64,000 bases of DNA, taken from positions 62,001-126,000 of the forward strand of contig NZ_CAJPPN010000002.1 of the NCBI RefSeq assembly GCF_905372525.1, written 5' to 3'. Source of the DNA: an uncultured Porphyromonas sp. GTDB taxonomy: Bacteria > Bacteroidota > Bacteroidia > Bacteroidales > Porphyromonadaceae. Numbering within the stretch: position 1 is the stretch's first letter; each line of letters starts with the position of its first letter. Below are positions 16,446-26,081 of the stretch, one piece after another. Under the pieces are notes generated by a model. That model saw nothing but the letters and a program-made list of their open reading frames with translations, made no database searches and was not told the origin of the DNA. The position numbers and the translations under genes are program-made.

Positions 16446-17887
16446 CAGTGAGCTGATCTCTCTGTCTTTGTCTTCACCTCATAGGCGAAGGGGAAGTCTG
16501 TCGATGGGGTGCGCATGCGCAGCATCTCTCTATAGAGTTGCTCTCGACGCTTAGGTTCGCTTGCACGAAGATCCTTCGTCTCACTAGGGTCGGAGGCAAG
16601 GTTATAGAGCTCTAGTACGGGGGAGCCTGTATCGACCTTGAGAGCTACAAGCTTCCACTCGCCCTTACGTAAAGCCATCTTCCCCCCGTCCTCGTGGAAC
16701 TCCCAGTAGAGGGGACGACTCGCTAGAGACTTGCTCGGTGTAGCTCCCTTCAATATACTGAGGAAGGACCTACCGTCACTACCCTTAGCCTTTGTTCCTT
16801 GGCCTATCAGTTCGGCAAAGGTCGGTAGGAGGTCCCAGAAGGCTAGAGGCACTTGACTCTTCCCCCCTGGAGCTATCTGTCCCTTCCAAGCCATAGCCAT
16901 AGGGATACGTATCCCCCCCTCGTAGAGGTCACGCTTAATCCCTCGGTAGATACCATTACTATCGAAGTAGTCGGGGTCTGCCCCACCCTCTCGGTGAGGA
17001 CCATTGTCACTGGTGAAGATCACGAGGGTATGCTCCTCGATACCGAGACGACGAAGTAGTGCTCCGACCTCTCCGGTATAGCGATCCAAGCGCTCTACCA
17101 TGGCAGCGAAGGCTGCGTGGGCATTGGGAGAGGAGGGGTAGTCCCACTTATAGCGACTCTCATAGGGCTTAGGGGTGAGCTTCCCCTCGTAGTACTCATA
17201 GACTGCATCATGAGGGAGGTTCAGCTCGGCGTGAGGAAGGGTGTAAGTGAGCATAGCGAAGAAGGGTGCATGATCCCTCGCCGAGGTCTCGATGAAGCGG
17301 AGAGCCTCCTTATGGATCTCATCAGCAGAGTAGATGTCACGCTGCCCGTCTGCATTAGTCGGATAGTCGACACGCTCCTTCCCATGCCAGAGGTGATCGG
17401 GATAGTACAGATGAGCCATACGCTGGCAGTTATATCCGAAGAACTCATCAAAGCCTCTGTCGGTAGCCTCTGCACCAGACCCTGGATAGCCTAGCCCCCA
17501 CTTCCCAAAGATCCCAGTACGGTAGCCTGCTCCTTGGAAGAGTCGCCCAAGCGTCATACGATCTGCTACGGGGGACTGTCCCTCGGGATTAATCTCCTTG
17601 TTGCCTCGTATCTGTGTATGTCCCGTATGCATACCCGTCATGAGCGAAGCTCGAGAAGGGGCACTGACGGAGCAGCCTGCATAGAAGTCTGTGAACTGTA
17701 TCCCCGCTCGTGCCAATGAGTCGAGGTGAGGTGTACGGATAAGCTTCTGTCCATTGAAGCCCACGTCAGCATAGCCAAGGTCGTCGGCTATGATGAAGAT
17801 GACGTTGGGTAGTGCCTTCTTATTCTGTGCTGAGAGGACGGAGAGGGCAGAGGTCGAGATAAGAGAGAGGAGTGCTATTCTATTCAT
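16445..17887 (-). CDS. secreted sulfatase, serine-type formylglycine site
   Basis: A 480-residue alkaline-phosphatase-fold sulfatase with a signal peptide (about residues 1-20). IIADDLGYADVGFNG gives the metal-binding Asp pair. GCSVSAPSRASLMTG holds the S-x-P-S-R sequence at Ser75-Arg79; the Ser would become formylglycine, which needs an anaerobic radical-SAM maturase not found in this window. FTSDNGPHREGG and LYNLASDPSETKDL are typical S1-family motifs. It follows the GH20 gene after five bases, so removal of a sulfate cap from a GlcNAc or GalNAc residue is a reasonable inference. Confidence 0.92.
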   Translation of the reverse strand: MNRIALLSLISTSALSVLSAQNKKALPNVIFIIADDLGYADVGFNGQKLIRTPHLDSLARAGIQFTDFYAGCSVSAPSRASLMTGMHTGHTQIRGNKEINPEGQSPVADRMTLGRLFQGAGYRTGIFGKWGLGYPGSGAEATDRGFDEFFGYNCQRMAHLYYPDHLWHGKERVDYPTNADGQRDIYSADEIHKEALRFIETSARDHAPFFAMLTYTLPHAELNLPHDAVYEYYEGKLTPKPYESRYKWDYPSSPNAHAAFAAMVERLDRYTGEVGALLRRLGIEEHTLVIFTSDNGPHREGGADPDYFDSNGIYRGIKRDLYEGGIRIPMAMAWKGQIAPGGKSQVPLAFWDLLPTFAELIGQGTKAKGSDGRSFLSILKGATPSKSLASRPLYWEFHEDGGKMALRKGEWKLVALKVDTGSPVLELYNLASDPSETKDLRASEPKRREQLYREMLRMRTPSTDFPFAYEVKTKTERSAH

Positions 17888-17892
17888 AATAA

Positions 17893-19893
17893 CTATAAGT
17901 CGAGGTAACGTACATCGGCCGCCTCTGTACCATTCAGGTTAACAAGGGCAGCAGTAAACATCCACTTTACAAGGCGTACTTCACGGGTAGTAAATGCTCC
18001 TATGGGGAGCTTGATGAAGAGTTGGTTCCACCCCTTCTTCAGAGTAATAGGGATGGGAGGACGCGAGCAAGCATTCTCATTACCAAGGGCAGAGGTAAGG
18101 GTAGGGATAGTGTGTGTATTGGTCCACACCGGAGGTATGATGGTCTTCCCATTGACCCAGACCCTACTCTCTCGGTGATCCCAAGCACCGGGAGGTGGCG
18201 GGAGGTCCTTCTCCGAACGGCTATAATTCTGTGTCTCGAAGAGTAACCCGACCTTCTGCTCCTTAGGTGAATTGACCCATGCCATAGCATAGCTGGTATG
18301 GTCAGTCTCTGCCTGCTCCAAGAGGCCAGCACAGAGGTCTCCCCACACATGCCTTAGGTAGAATCCTGACCCTGAGACCATCTGTGAGGGATAGGTCTTG
18401 CCTTCGTAGGTATAGCTGGGTAGGGACTTAGGGGGAGCTATGGCACCAATAGCCTGCTCGGGGGGGAAGACCCGCCTAGGCTCTCCGCCATTGGGGAAGG
18501 GTGCGGATATGACCCAGCGGGCATCTGTCTGTCGGACATAAGGAAAGTACTCCGAAGGGAAGACCTTGCGATAGCTGAGCATTCTAGTCTCGAAGTCCTT
18601 GAATTCATTATAGGCAGGGCTCTTGGGGTCAGAGGTCATCACCTCCCGACTCGTGAAGTCGCCTCGACCTCCACCGACCCAGCTACGCTCGGCTAGAGCA
18701 AGCATCGCTGGATAGAGCTGATTCTCACGAATGATCTGCCTCGTATCTAGTGTTGCACGGTCCGTCCATATCGCTAGGAGGGCTCCATAGAGATGCTCAG
18801 TCCCCTGATCCTCGCCATAGATCCGACTATTATAGAGGCGTCCTATATCAGAGAAGAGGTCATAGTGATTGAGGTAGTAGTAGCGACAGTCTAGGGCAGG
18901 GATTCCCTTGACGGCCTTACCACGAGAGCTCCAGAGCTGGAGCATATCGACCTCTCCTTCCTGATAAGACCATCCTGGTGCCCAAGAGATCACCTTCTTG
19001 CCTAGGGAGCGTACATAGGCGACCATCTCGGGGACAAAGGTCTTATCTGTAAACCGCACCTCATCTGTACCAATATGCAGATAGGGAACATCAAAGACTT
19101 CGCAAGCCTCCTTGATGAGCGCCTTGAGGGTCTTCTTCCCTTGCTCCGTCTGCATACCATAGCCAAGCGCACGCTCAAAGGCTGCGCTATGCCCCGGCAT
19201 ATCGATCTCGGGAATGAGTAACACACGACGCTCTCGGCAGTATCGTACAAGCTCCCTCGCTTCCTCTTGGGTATAGTACCAGCCAGCCATGCGGGTCATG
19301 GAGCCCCTATCATTGAGCTTGGGATAGAGTTTGCTCTCTAGCCTCCAGGCTTCATTCTCTGTGAGATGCCAGTGAAAGACATTGACCTTGAAGCGAGCCA
19401 ATAGGTCAATCTCTTGCTTGAGCTGCTCTAGGGGGATATAGGTGCGCCCGACGTCCATCATGAAGCCTCGCCATGGGAAGGCTGGCCAGTCAAGGATCAC
19501 ACGAGCCCTCCACTCTCCTCTCTCATAGAGCTGTCTCAGCGTCTGTAGTCCCCGATACAGCCCCGTCTCGGTGTAGGCTCTCAGGCTAATAAGGTCGCTG
19601 GTAATGCTTAGCTTGTAGGCTTCCTCATTCCCTTGGGGAAGTCCCTCTATATCGGTCTGTAGCTCTAGGCTTATCTGATGATCGGCTCTAGGGCTTGCCT
19701 CGATCCCAAGTTCACCGAGGAGAGCCTTTAGCTCTGTCTCTAGCCGTGCAGTAGCGAGCTGTACCTGCCCAGCACGGAAAGGCGAGACACCCCGCTGTGG
19801 GATGTCTCGCTTCACCTTGGGCAGGAGTGGTCCTGCCCATGATGTCGTGATGGAGAGGAGTAGCGCTATGAATAGGGCTAGATACTTGCTCAT
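17893..19893 (-). CDS. beta-N-acetylhexosaminidase, GH20, secreted
   Basis: A 666-residue hydrolase that removes terminal beta-GlcNAc or GalNAc. It has a signal peptide (about 1-20) and an N-terminal GH20b domain (about 25-130). The catalytic barrel opens with WRGFMMDVGRTYIPLEQLKQ, followed by VNVFHWHLTENEAWRLE and IPEIDMPGHSAA. The catalytic pair is Asp277-Glu278 in HIGTDEVRF, where the usual second Gly is Thr. The C-terminal region (about 500-666) looks like a beta-sandwich accessory domain. It lies in an operon with the sulfatase. Confidence 0.94.
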   Translation of the reverse strand: MSKYLALFIALLLSITTSWAGPLLPKVKRDIPQRGVSPFRAGQVQLATARLETELKALLGELGIEASPRADHQISLELQTDIEGLPQGNEEAYKLSITSDLISLRAYTETGLYRGLQTLRQLYERGEWRARVILDWPAFPWRGFMMDVGRTYIPLEQLKQEIDLLARFKVNVFHWHLTENEAWRLESKLYPKLNDRGSMTRMAGWYYTQEEARELVRYCRERRVLLIPEIDMPGHSAAFERALGYGMQTEQGKKTLKALIKEACEVFDVPYLHIGTDEVRFTDKTFVPEMVAYVRSLGKKVISWAPGWSYQEGEVDMLQLWSSRGKAVKGIPALDCRYYYLNHYDLFSDIGRLYNSRIYGEDQGTEHLYGALLAIWTDRATLDTRQIIRENQLYPAMLALAERSWVGGGRGDFTSREVMTSDPKSPAYNEFKDFETRMLSYRKVFPSEYFPYVRQTDARWVISAPFPNGGEPRRVFPPEQAIGAIAPPKSLPSYTYEGKTYPSQMVSGSGFYLRHVWGDLCAGLLEQAETDHTSYAMAWVNSPKEQKVGLLFETQNYSRSEKDLPPPPGAWDHRESRVWVNGKTIIPPVWTNTHTIPTLTSALGNENACSRPPIPITLKKGWNQLFIKLPIGAFTTREVRLVKWMFTAALVNLNGTEAADVRYLDL

Positions 19894-19927
19894 AGGGTCT
19901 TCTATGCTGTGGGGGAATCCCCGACAG

Positions 19928-20371
19928 CTAGTGAATGGGGATCTTCTCTACCCGAGCGGCATGTCGCCCACCCTCAAAGGCTGTGTCTAGGAAGGTCGAG
20001 ACGATCGCCTCTGCCTCCTCCCTAGAGATAAATCGTGCTGGGAGGGATAGGACATTAGCATCGTTGTGCTCACGTGCCAGCTTAGCAAGCTCCACACTCC
20101 AGCAGAGGGCGGCTCGTACTCGTGGGTACTTATTGAGCACCATAGAGATCCCATTACCTGATCCACAGATAGAGATCCCTCGTGCTATCGTCCCCTCCTG
20201 GATAGCGCGTCCCATAGGGTGTGCATAGTCGGGGTAGTCACATCGCTCAGCAGAGTGGCACCCGTAGTCTTCGACTTGAAGACCACGGGCGATAAGCTGA
20301 GCCTTCACTTCTTTCTTCAGCTCGTAGCCAGCATGGTCGGCTGCGAGTCCTATCTTATTCGTGCAAGGCAT
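19928..20371 (-). CDS. rpiB: ribose-5-phosphate isomerase B
   Basis: It interconverts ribose-5-phosphate and ribulose-5-phosphate. The N-terminus IGLAADHAGYELK and the active-site Cys loop SICGSGNGISMVLNKY are diagnostic of the RpiB/LacAB family, and the 147-residue size fits. It is directly downstream of transketolase, making a non-oxidative pentose phosphate pair. Confidence 0.95.
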   Translation of the reverse strand: MPCTNKIGLAADHAGYELKKEVKAQLIARGLQVEDYGCHSAERCDYPDYAHPMGRAIQEGTIARGISICGSGNGISMVLNKYPRVRAALCWSVELAKLAREHNDANVLSLPARFISREEAEAIVSTFLDTAFEGGRHAARVEKIPIH

Positions 20372-20389
20372 AGTAATATGGATGAGCCA

Positions 20390-22465
20390 CTACTTACCGA
20401 GTAGCTGTTTGACCTGTTGATAGACATTCTCAGCGGTGAAGCCTAGCTTCTCATCAAGCACCTTGTAGGGAGCGGAGAAGCCGAAGGAGTTCAGTCCCCA
20501 GATAGTACCATTGTCCCCGACGAGACCGAGGAGGTTCACAGGTAGACCAGCCGTGAGGCCAAATCGCTTGATTCCCTGAGGGAGCACCTCATCCTGATAA
20601 GCCTTGGGCTGACGGCGGAATTCCCCTTCGCTGGGCACGGCAACGATCTGTAGCTGAATGCCCTCCTGGCGAAGGAGCTCAGCTCCCTCTACGAGGGTAG
20701 AGACCTCGCTCCCGTTAGCGATTAGGACCACCTCGGGATGCTCGTCACGCTGGACGATGTACCCACCACGCTCAGCAGACTGAGCTGCCTCTCCTCGGGT
20801 CTTGCCTTCGGGGGCAGGGAGGTCCTTGATATTCTGACGAGAGAGGATGAGCGCAGATGGAGTATGGACATTCTCCATAGCCATGCGCCATGCCACCGTC
20901 GTCTCCTCGACATCAGAGGGGCGAAGTACAAGTAGGCTATTAGCACCACTATGATTCTGTAGCTTCTCCATCAATCGGATCTGTGCCTCCTGCTCTACGG
21001 GCTCGTGGGTAGGCCCATCCTCACCCACACGGAAGGCATCATGCGACCATACGAACTTTACGGGTAGCTCCATGAGGGCTGCCATACGCACAGCAGGCTT
21101 CATGTAGTCGGAGAATACAAAGAACGTCCCGCATGCGGCTATCACACCGCCATGCAGTGCCATACCGATACATAGGCAAGCCATCGTGAGCTCTGCTACG
21201 CCTGGCTGGAGGAAGGCGCCCCTAAAGTCTCCACGAGTGAGGACTCGGGTCTTCTTGAGGAAGCCATCCGTCTTGTCCGAGTTGGATAGGTCGGCAGAGG
21301 CTACGATCATATTCTCTACCTGCTGTGCGAGTACACCGAGGACAGTGGCAGAGGCTGCGCGAGTAGCTTGGTCGGGCTTTTGCTCTACCTTAGACCAGTC
21401 GATGACAGGGCTTACACCCGAGAACCATCGGTCGAGCTTCTCAGCCCGATCCTTGTTGTCCTGACGCCACAGAGCCTCTTCCTTCTTGCGCTCCTCAGCG
21501 AGCTGTCGGAGCACGTCAAGGCGAGCCTGATACATAGCCTCTACCTCGGGGAAGATGCGGAAGGGGTCGTTGGGGTCACCCCCTAGGTTCTGCACCGTGG
21601 CCTCAAACGAAGCCCCAGCAGCCGAGAGTGGCTGTCCGTGGGTGCTCACCTTACCCTCGTAGCTTGTACCATCAGCACCGACAGCCCCACGAGCCATCGT
21701 GGTATGTCCGATGATCAGGGTAGGCTTGCCGACGATAGACTTTGCCTCTGCCAGAGCCTTGCGGATCTCACTTGCTGATGAGCCATCCACCTCTAGCACG
21801 TGCCATCCCCAAGCCTTGTACTTCATCGCTACATCCTCTGTATCGACTTCGTCCACCTTGGTAGAGAGCTGGATGTTGTTTGCATCGTAGAACATGATGA
21901 GGTTGTCCAGCCCCAGGTGCCCTGCTATACGCCCTGCACCCTGAGAGATCTCCTCCTGCACACCGCCATCAGAGATATAGGCATAGATCGTCTGGCTCAT
22001 CACCCAGCCTAGTCGCTCGGCGAGGAACTTGGCGGCGATCGCTGCTCCCACAGCGAAGGTGTGCCCCTGTCCAAGTGGCCCTGAGGTATTCTCCACACCT
22101 CTCAGGACATCCACCTCGGGGTGTCCAGGGGTGGGACTGCCCCACTGTCTGAACTGCTGGAGCTCCTGCATCGAGTACTTACCGATGAGTGATAGCTGAG
22201 CGTAGAGCATGGGCGACATGTGTCCTGGGTCAAGAAAGAAGCGATCCCTACCCGGCCACTTGGGGTCGTTGGGATCGAAGATGAGGAACTCTGAGAAGAG
22301 CACATTGATAAAGTCTGCACCACCCATAGCACCGCCTGGGTGTCCACTCTTGGCACGCTCGACCATCGAAGCAGCTAGGATACGGATGTTATCGGCTGCT
22401 CGGGTCATCAGTTGTTCATTGTTCATGAGCTGTGATGTTATTTGTTCGCTGTCCTTGCTATACAT
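20390..22465 (-). CDS. tkt: transketolase
   Basis: A thiamine-diphosphate enzyme moving two-carbon units in the pentose phosphate pathway. Signatures include KSGHPGGAMGGADF, the ThDP-binding region around ISDGGVQEEISQGAGRIAG, and the pyrimidine domain with SHDAFRVGEDGPTHEPVEQ. It has 691 residues. The ATG at 22465 leaves a leader of about 35 bases from the promoter. The alternative at 22426 (MNNEQL) aligns better with the normal transketolase N-terminus, so the first 13 residues are doubtful. Confidence 0.95.
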   Translation of the reverse strand: MYSKDSEQITSQLMNNEQLMTRAADNIRILAASMVERAKSGHPGGAMGGADFINVLFSEFLIFDPNDPKWPGRDRFFLDPGHMSPMLYAQLSLIGKYSMQELQQFRQWGSPTPGHPEVDVLRGVENTSGPLGQGHTFAVGAAIAAKFLAERLGWVMSQTIYAYISDGGVQEEISQGAGRIAGHLGLDNLIMFYDANNIQLSTKVDEVDTEDVAMKYKAWGWHVLEVDGSSASEIRKALAEAKSIVGKPTLIIGHTTMARGAVGADGTSYEGKVSTHGQPLSAAGASFEATVQNLGGDPNDPFRIFPEVEAMYQARLDVLRQLAEERKKEEALWRQDNKDRAEKLDRWFSGVSPVIDWSKVEQKPDQATRAASATVLGVLAQQVENMIVASADLSNSDKTDGFLKKTRVLTRGDFRGAFLQPGVAELTMACLCIGMALHGGVIAACGTFFVFSDYMKPAVRMAALMELPVKFVWSHDAFRVGEDGPTHEPVEQEAQIRLMEKLQNHSGANSLLVLRPSDVEETTVAWRMAMENVHTPSALILSRQNIKDLPAPEGKTRGEAAQSAERGGYIVQRDEHPEVVLIANGSEVSTLVEGAELLRQEGIQLQIVAVPSEGEFRRQPKAYQDEVLPQGIKRFGLTAGLPVNLLGLVGDNGTIWGLNSFGFSAPYKVLDEKLGFTAENVYQQVKQLLGK

Positions 22466-22504
22466 GCAGATAGCATCAGGGTCGCATACCTATCCTAGGA
22501 CACT

Positions 22505-22512
22505 CAAAGATA
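22505..22512 (-). promoter_or_regulatory. -7 promoter box of the tkt operon
   Basis: TATCTTTG on the minus strand, about 40 bases before the tkt frame. It would drive the tkt-rpiB-GH20-sulfatase-transporter series. Confidence 0.6.
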
Positions 22513-22857
22513 CAACAAATTTAACTCCTCCCGCCAACCATACCTAGCATCACTACCTACCCACCTCACCCATCCCACACCCATATATATTAGGTATAGC
22601 AAAGGAGAGGATCCTCGCTGCATCTCTAGCTGTCTAATACGGGTTCCTTCCTCGTGCTCCTTCTCCTGTCAGCTCACCCCTCCCTCATAGACAGACACAC
22701 TCGATCGGAAAAGAAGGAACGCATAGACCAAGCAAACCTCTGACAGAAAGAAGATTAGGACACGGAACAGATTCCCTAGATAGAGCAATGCAGATGAAGG
22801 GCTATACAGCCATTCCGAGAGCCCTAACAGAGGACACGTAATGAACGCTAGAGAGGA
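22513..22857. other. gap without recognised gene
   Basis: No convincing frame, RNA gene or array is visible between the tkt promoter and the hairpin repeat. Confidence 0.5.
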
Positions 22858-22982
22858 CTCGGTATGTTCGCTCCAATCACCTTACATAGGTGACGACTGC
22901 GAACATACCGAGAGCGCTTCCCCGTTCTCGGTATGTTCGTTTTAGCCCTCTCGGAGCGTTCGGTAAAGAGCGTGTTATATAA
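22858..22982 (-). repeat. long-hairpin repeat, copy near element B
   Basis: CTCGGTATGTTCG (22858), CGAACATACCGAG (22900) and CTCGGTATGTTCG (22927) alternate in orientation. The first two close a hairpin around the small palindrome CACCTTACATAGGTG (22878-22892). On the minus strand the order matches the copies at 45.3 and 55.5 kb, including an AT-rich TTATATAACAC end. The middle of the stem is imperfect here. Confidence 0.75.
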
Positions 22983-23031
22983 GCACCTATAGGAGGAGAA
23001 AAGATAGGATACCACCTCGCCATCTTAGGGG

Positions 23032-23384
23032 GAGGGCCGACGCATGATCTCGCTCGCACACTCCTGCCTTTGGATCTTCGGGCGTATCATTTCATATTCC
23101 AGGGAGCCTTAGCCCATCACTAAAGATCCTAGGCATTATCCCCAAGAAATAGACATACAAGCGAGCCCTAGAGAGGAGATACTTAGAGCGTACTTGTGTA
23201 CACGCGTGTATACAGTTGTGTACACGTGGGTACACTGTTGTATACACACGTGTATACTTATCCCTTGTAGGTAGGAGGTATACGCTGGGGATCTCTACAC
23301 CTTGGACACGGATACTTCTATCTTCGGCGTATGCTCCTTGACGACCTTGCCCTCGCACTATTGTGAGTTCATGCGTCAGCCCTG
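23032..23384 (+). mobile_element. MITE-like element, copy B
   Basis: The left terminus GAGGGCCGACGCATGA and right terminus TCATGCGTCAGCCCTG are inverted repeats. Perfect 10-bp direct repeats ATCTTAGGGG flank the element (23022-23031 and 23385-23394), the mark of transposition. At 353 bp it has no transposase frame. The body is highly similar to copy D and, inverted, to copy E. The right end is about 105 bases upstream of the promoter of the Kdo-kinase-like gene. Confidence 0.92.
23196..23257. repeat. array of three 18-bp near-palindromes, 22-bp period (copy B)
   Basis: Units at 23196, 23218 and 23240: GTGTACACGCGTGTATAC, GTGTACACGTGGGTACAC and GTATACACACGTGTATAC, with linkers AGTT and TGTT. 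Two of the units alternate purine and pyrimidine at every base. Confidence 0.92.
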
Positions 23385-23489
23385 ATCTTAGGGGGGAGGC
23401 TCTCGCCTAGTAGCAGAGCGAGGGACACATAGCTCCACTGCGATGGGTGATAGTAAGGTCTTGGGAATGGGATGTGTAGACGTTCTTTG

Positions 23490-23497
23490 TATCTTTG
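23490..23497 (+). promoter_or_regulatory. -7 promoter box of the Kdo-kinase-like operon
   Basis: TATCTTTG, about 42 bases before the GTG start at 23539. Confidence 0.6.
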
Positions 23498-23538
23498 CGG
23501 GGTATACAAAGATTTAGATTATAGATAAGATAGGCATC

Positions 23539-24516
23539 GTGACAAACTATAGGAGTGCCCTCCCCGAGGGTGTGGAGCTACTCAAGCGACTAGCACACTA
23601 CATACAGAGAGCTGGTGATCCCAGTTCACCCATCGAAGGGGTCGTGTGTAACGAAATCTACAGAGGACGCAACGTGCTCTACCGAATACAATGCCCCGAG
23701 GGGGACTTTGTCGTCAAGCATTTCGGTAAGCTGGGTTTCCTCCGCTCTACCTACTACGGATGGAGCAATAGCAGTAAGGCCAGACGCTCCTACCTAAACG
23801 CCCTACAGCTTCAGGTGATGGAGTTCCTGACTCCAGAGCCTATCGGCTACATAGAGACACATAGCCCTCTAGGGGCTCTCACGGACAGCTACTATGTCTG
23901 TCGCTATATCGAGGCCACAGAGGTGACACTACAGCCCTACGCTGCAGGGGAAGCCTATTCAGAAGACCTCATCCGTGCCCTAGGGCACTACTTAGCTGAG
24001 CTACATGAGTGTGGGGTGATTCACGAAGACCTTTCCCCAGGCAACCTCCCCTATGTGCGGGATGAGACCACAGGGCGATATGACTTCTACCTCATTGATC
24101 TGAACCGCATGCGCTTTGCCCCTTATCCGCTATCTCCTCGTGAGAGCATTCGCAACCTAGAGCGTCTCTTCCATTCAAGACGAGCCTGCGCTACACTTGC
24201 CGAGGCCTATACAGAGCGAAGGAGATGGGAGTTAGCCCCCTTCTCTGAGGTGCTCGAGAAGGCTTGTGACCGATTCTGGCTACGCCGACTCCCCAAGCTT
24301 GCCCTACGCTACTCCACGAATACCTATGGGCTCACCACCCGCAGGTACCTACGTCTCTATGATGGGTATCTGTGGACACGTCGCATACGGTATCTACTGC
24401 CTGCCTCATCTCTTCGGCAGAAGCTCTTCGAGCGAGAGGAAGCCTTCTATCAGCGCTACCTACGGGCAGAGGATGTACGCAGGAGCTTAGCTCGTCGGGA
24501 GGGCTATACTCACTAA
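23539..24516 (+). CDS. Kdo/WaaP-family lipopolysaccharide kinase-like protein
   Basis: A 325-residue protein with a eukaryotic-like kinase fold. GDFVVKHFG supplies the ATP-binding Lys. The catalytic loop is HEDLSPGNL, and FYLIDLNRMRF stands where the metal-binding Asp is expected. This pattern fits the Kdo kinase/WaaP family, which phosphorylates lipopolysaccharide inner-core sugars on the cytoplasmic side. The start is GTG. The next gene (GH3-like) follows after 20 bases, so they form an operon. The substrate is inferred. Confidence 0.8.
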   Translation: MTNYRSALPEGVELLKRLAHYIQRAGDPSSPIEGVVCNEIYRGRNVLYRIQCPEGDFVVKHFGKLGFLRSTYYGWSNSSKARRSYLNALQLQVMEFLTPEPIGYIETHSPLGALTDSYYVCRYIEATEVTLQPYAAGEAYSEDLIRALGHYLAELHECGVIHEDLSPGNLPYVRDETTGRYDFYLIDLNRMRFAPYPLSPRESIRNLERLFHSRRACATLAEAYTERRRWELAPFSEVLEKACDRFWLRRLPKLALRYSTNTYGLTTRRYLRLYDGYLWTRRIRYLLPASSLRQKLFEREEAFYQRYLRAEDVRRSLARREGYTH

Positions 24517-24536
24517 CCCACTTAGGACTAGACACG

Positions 24537-26069
24537 ATGGATATCAAGACCAACCTCATCTACCAAATAGCCAAGCTACGGCTGCGTAAGATAGAGGGAT
24601 ACAGTAGCCAAGCAGAGTGGCTCCAGCTACGTCAGCTACGTCACATCCTCGACCGCTCCTCTCGGACAGAGTTCGCCCGAGAGCTTAGCCTGTCGAGGCA
24701 GACCAACTACCGCACCTACACCGAGCGTGTCCCACTACAGGACTATGAGGCCTGCAAGGGAGACATCGAGCGTATGATGCGAGGGGAGCGGGATATACTC
24801 GTCCCCGGCACGTGTAGCTGGTACGCCAAGTCTAGCGGTACGACAAGTGACCGCAGTAAGTACATCCCCGTCCCCTACCTCCACCTACAGCAGTGCCACT
24901 ACCGAGGTGGAAGCGATGCGCTATGGATCTACCTCAGGAACTATCCGGATAGTCGCTTCTTCTCCACCAAGGGGCTCGTCCTCGGGGGGAGCCATTCCCC
25001 TGTGTCCGTAGGTAGCGGAGCGAAGACGGGTGACCTAAGTGCCATCCTCGTCGAGCACATGCCGCTCCTCGGGGAGCTCCTCCGTGTGCCCTCCAAGAAG
25101 ACTCTCCTCATGGGCGAATGGACAGCAAAGATGCAGGCGATCGTCCGAGAGGTAGCACGTGCCAATGTAGGGAGCCTATCAGGCGTCCCCTCCTGGATGC
25201 TGGTCTTACTCAAGGAGGTACTTGCCTACACTGGAGCAAAGGACATCAGCGAGGTCTGGCCTTCGCTCGAAGTCTTCTTCCACGGTGGAATCAGCTTTAG
25301 CCCTTATCGGGAGACCTATCGAGAACTGATCCCCTCTAGCCGAATGCGCTACGAGGAGACCTACAATGCTAGCGAAGGCTTCTTTGCCATACAAGACGAC
25401 CCGAGGGAGCAGGGGATGCTGCTGATGCTTGACTATGGGATCTTCTACGAGTTTGTTCCTATGAGCGAACTGAGCGAAGACCTCTCTTCCCTCCGTGCCA
25501 TTCCACTCTGGGAGGTAGAGCTAGGACGAGACTATGCCCTCGTCATCTCCACCCTAGGAGGGCTCTATCGCTACATGATCGGAGACACGGTACGCTTCAC
25601 CTCGTTGGCTCCCTATCGAGTCATCATATCTGGTCGTACGAAGCATTACATCAACGCCTTCGGAGAGGAGCTCATGGTGGCCAATACCGACGAGGCAATC
25701 TCTCGGGCTTGCCAAGCTACGGGGGCACAGGTCTCGGACTATACAGCTGCCCCACACTTCTTCCTCGAGCAGGGGAAGGGACGACACGACTGGCTCATAG
25801 AGTTTAGCCGAGCACCTGAGGATACCGCCCTCTTCGCACAGATCCTAGATGACCAGCTCCGTCGGCTCAACTCCGACTACGATGCCAAGCGGTATGAGGA
25901 TATGACCCTCTATCCCCTACACCTAGAGCTAGCCCCCACAGGGCTCTTCCATAGCTGGCTAGAGGGGCAGGGTAAGCTCGGCGGACAGCACAAGGTGCCT
26001 CGCCTCTCCAATAGCCGTCGCTACCTCGAGGAACTCCTTGCCCTCCGAGACAGCACCCATCTCAGCTAA
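24537..26069 (+). CDS. GH3 auxin-responsive-promoter-family adenylating enzyme
   Basis: A 510-residue member of the GH3 family of acyl-adenylate-forming enzymes. Visible are the phosphate-binding loop AKSSGTTSDRSKYIPV, YNASEGFFAIQDD (the acid-substrate motif) and LYRYMIGDTVRFTSLAPYRV. Plant GH3 enzymes join amino acids to hormone carboxylates; the bacterial versions are widespread in Bacteroidota and, to my knowledge, of unknown function. I chose the ATG at 24537 because the longer frame overlaps the kinase gene. Its partnership with an LPS kinase hints at envelope or lipid modification, but that is inference. Confidence 0.88.
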   Translation: MDIKTNLIYQIAKLRLRKIEGYSSQAEWLQLRQLRHILDRSSRTEFARELSLSRQTNYRTYTERVPLQDYEACKGDIERMMRGERDILVPGTCSWYAKSSGTTSDRSKYIPVPYLHLQQCHYRGGSDALWIYLRNYPDSRFFSTKGLVLGGSHSPVSVGSGAKTGDLSAILVEHMPLLGELLRVPSKKTLLMGEWTAKMQAIVREVARANVGSLSGVPSWMLVLLKEVLAYTGAKDISEVWPSLEVFFHGGISFSPYRETYRELIPSSRMRYEETYNASEGFFAIQDDPREQGMLLMLDYGIFYEFVPMSELSEDLSSLRAIPLWEVELGRDYALVISTLGGLYRYMIGDTVRFTSLAPYRVIISGRTKHYINAFGEELMVANTDEAISRACQATGAQVSDYTAAPHFFLEQGKGRHDWLIEFSRAPEDTALFAQILDDQLRRLNSDYDAKRYEDMTLYPLHLELAPTGLFHSWLEGQGKLGGQHKVPRLSNSRRYLEELLALRDSTHLS

Positions 26070-26081
26070 TAATCCCCCGAT

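Noticed and set aside
23092..23358. 88-residue frame in element copy B
   Set aside because: The frame follows the non-coding repeat and is not preserved in copies C, D or E.
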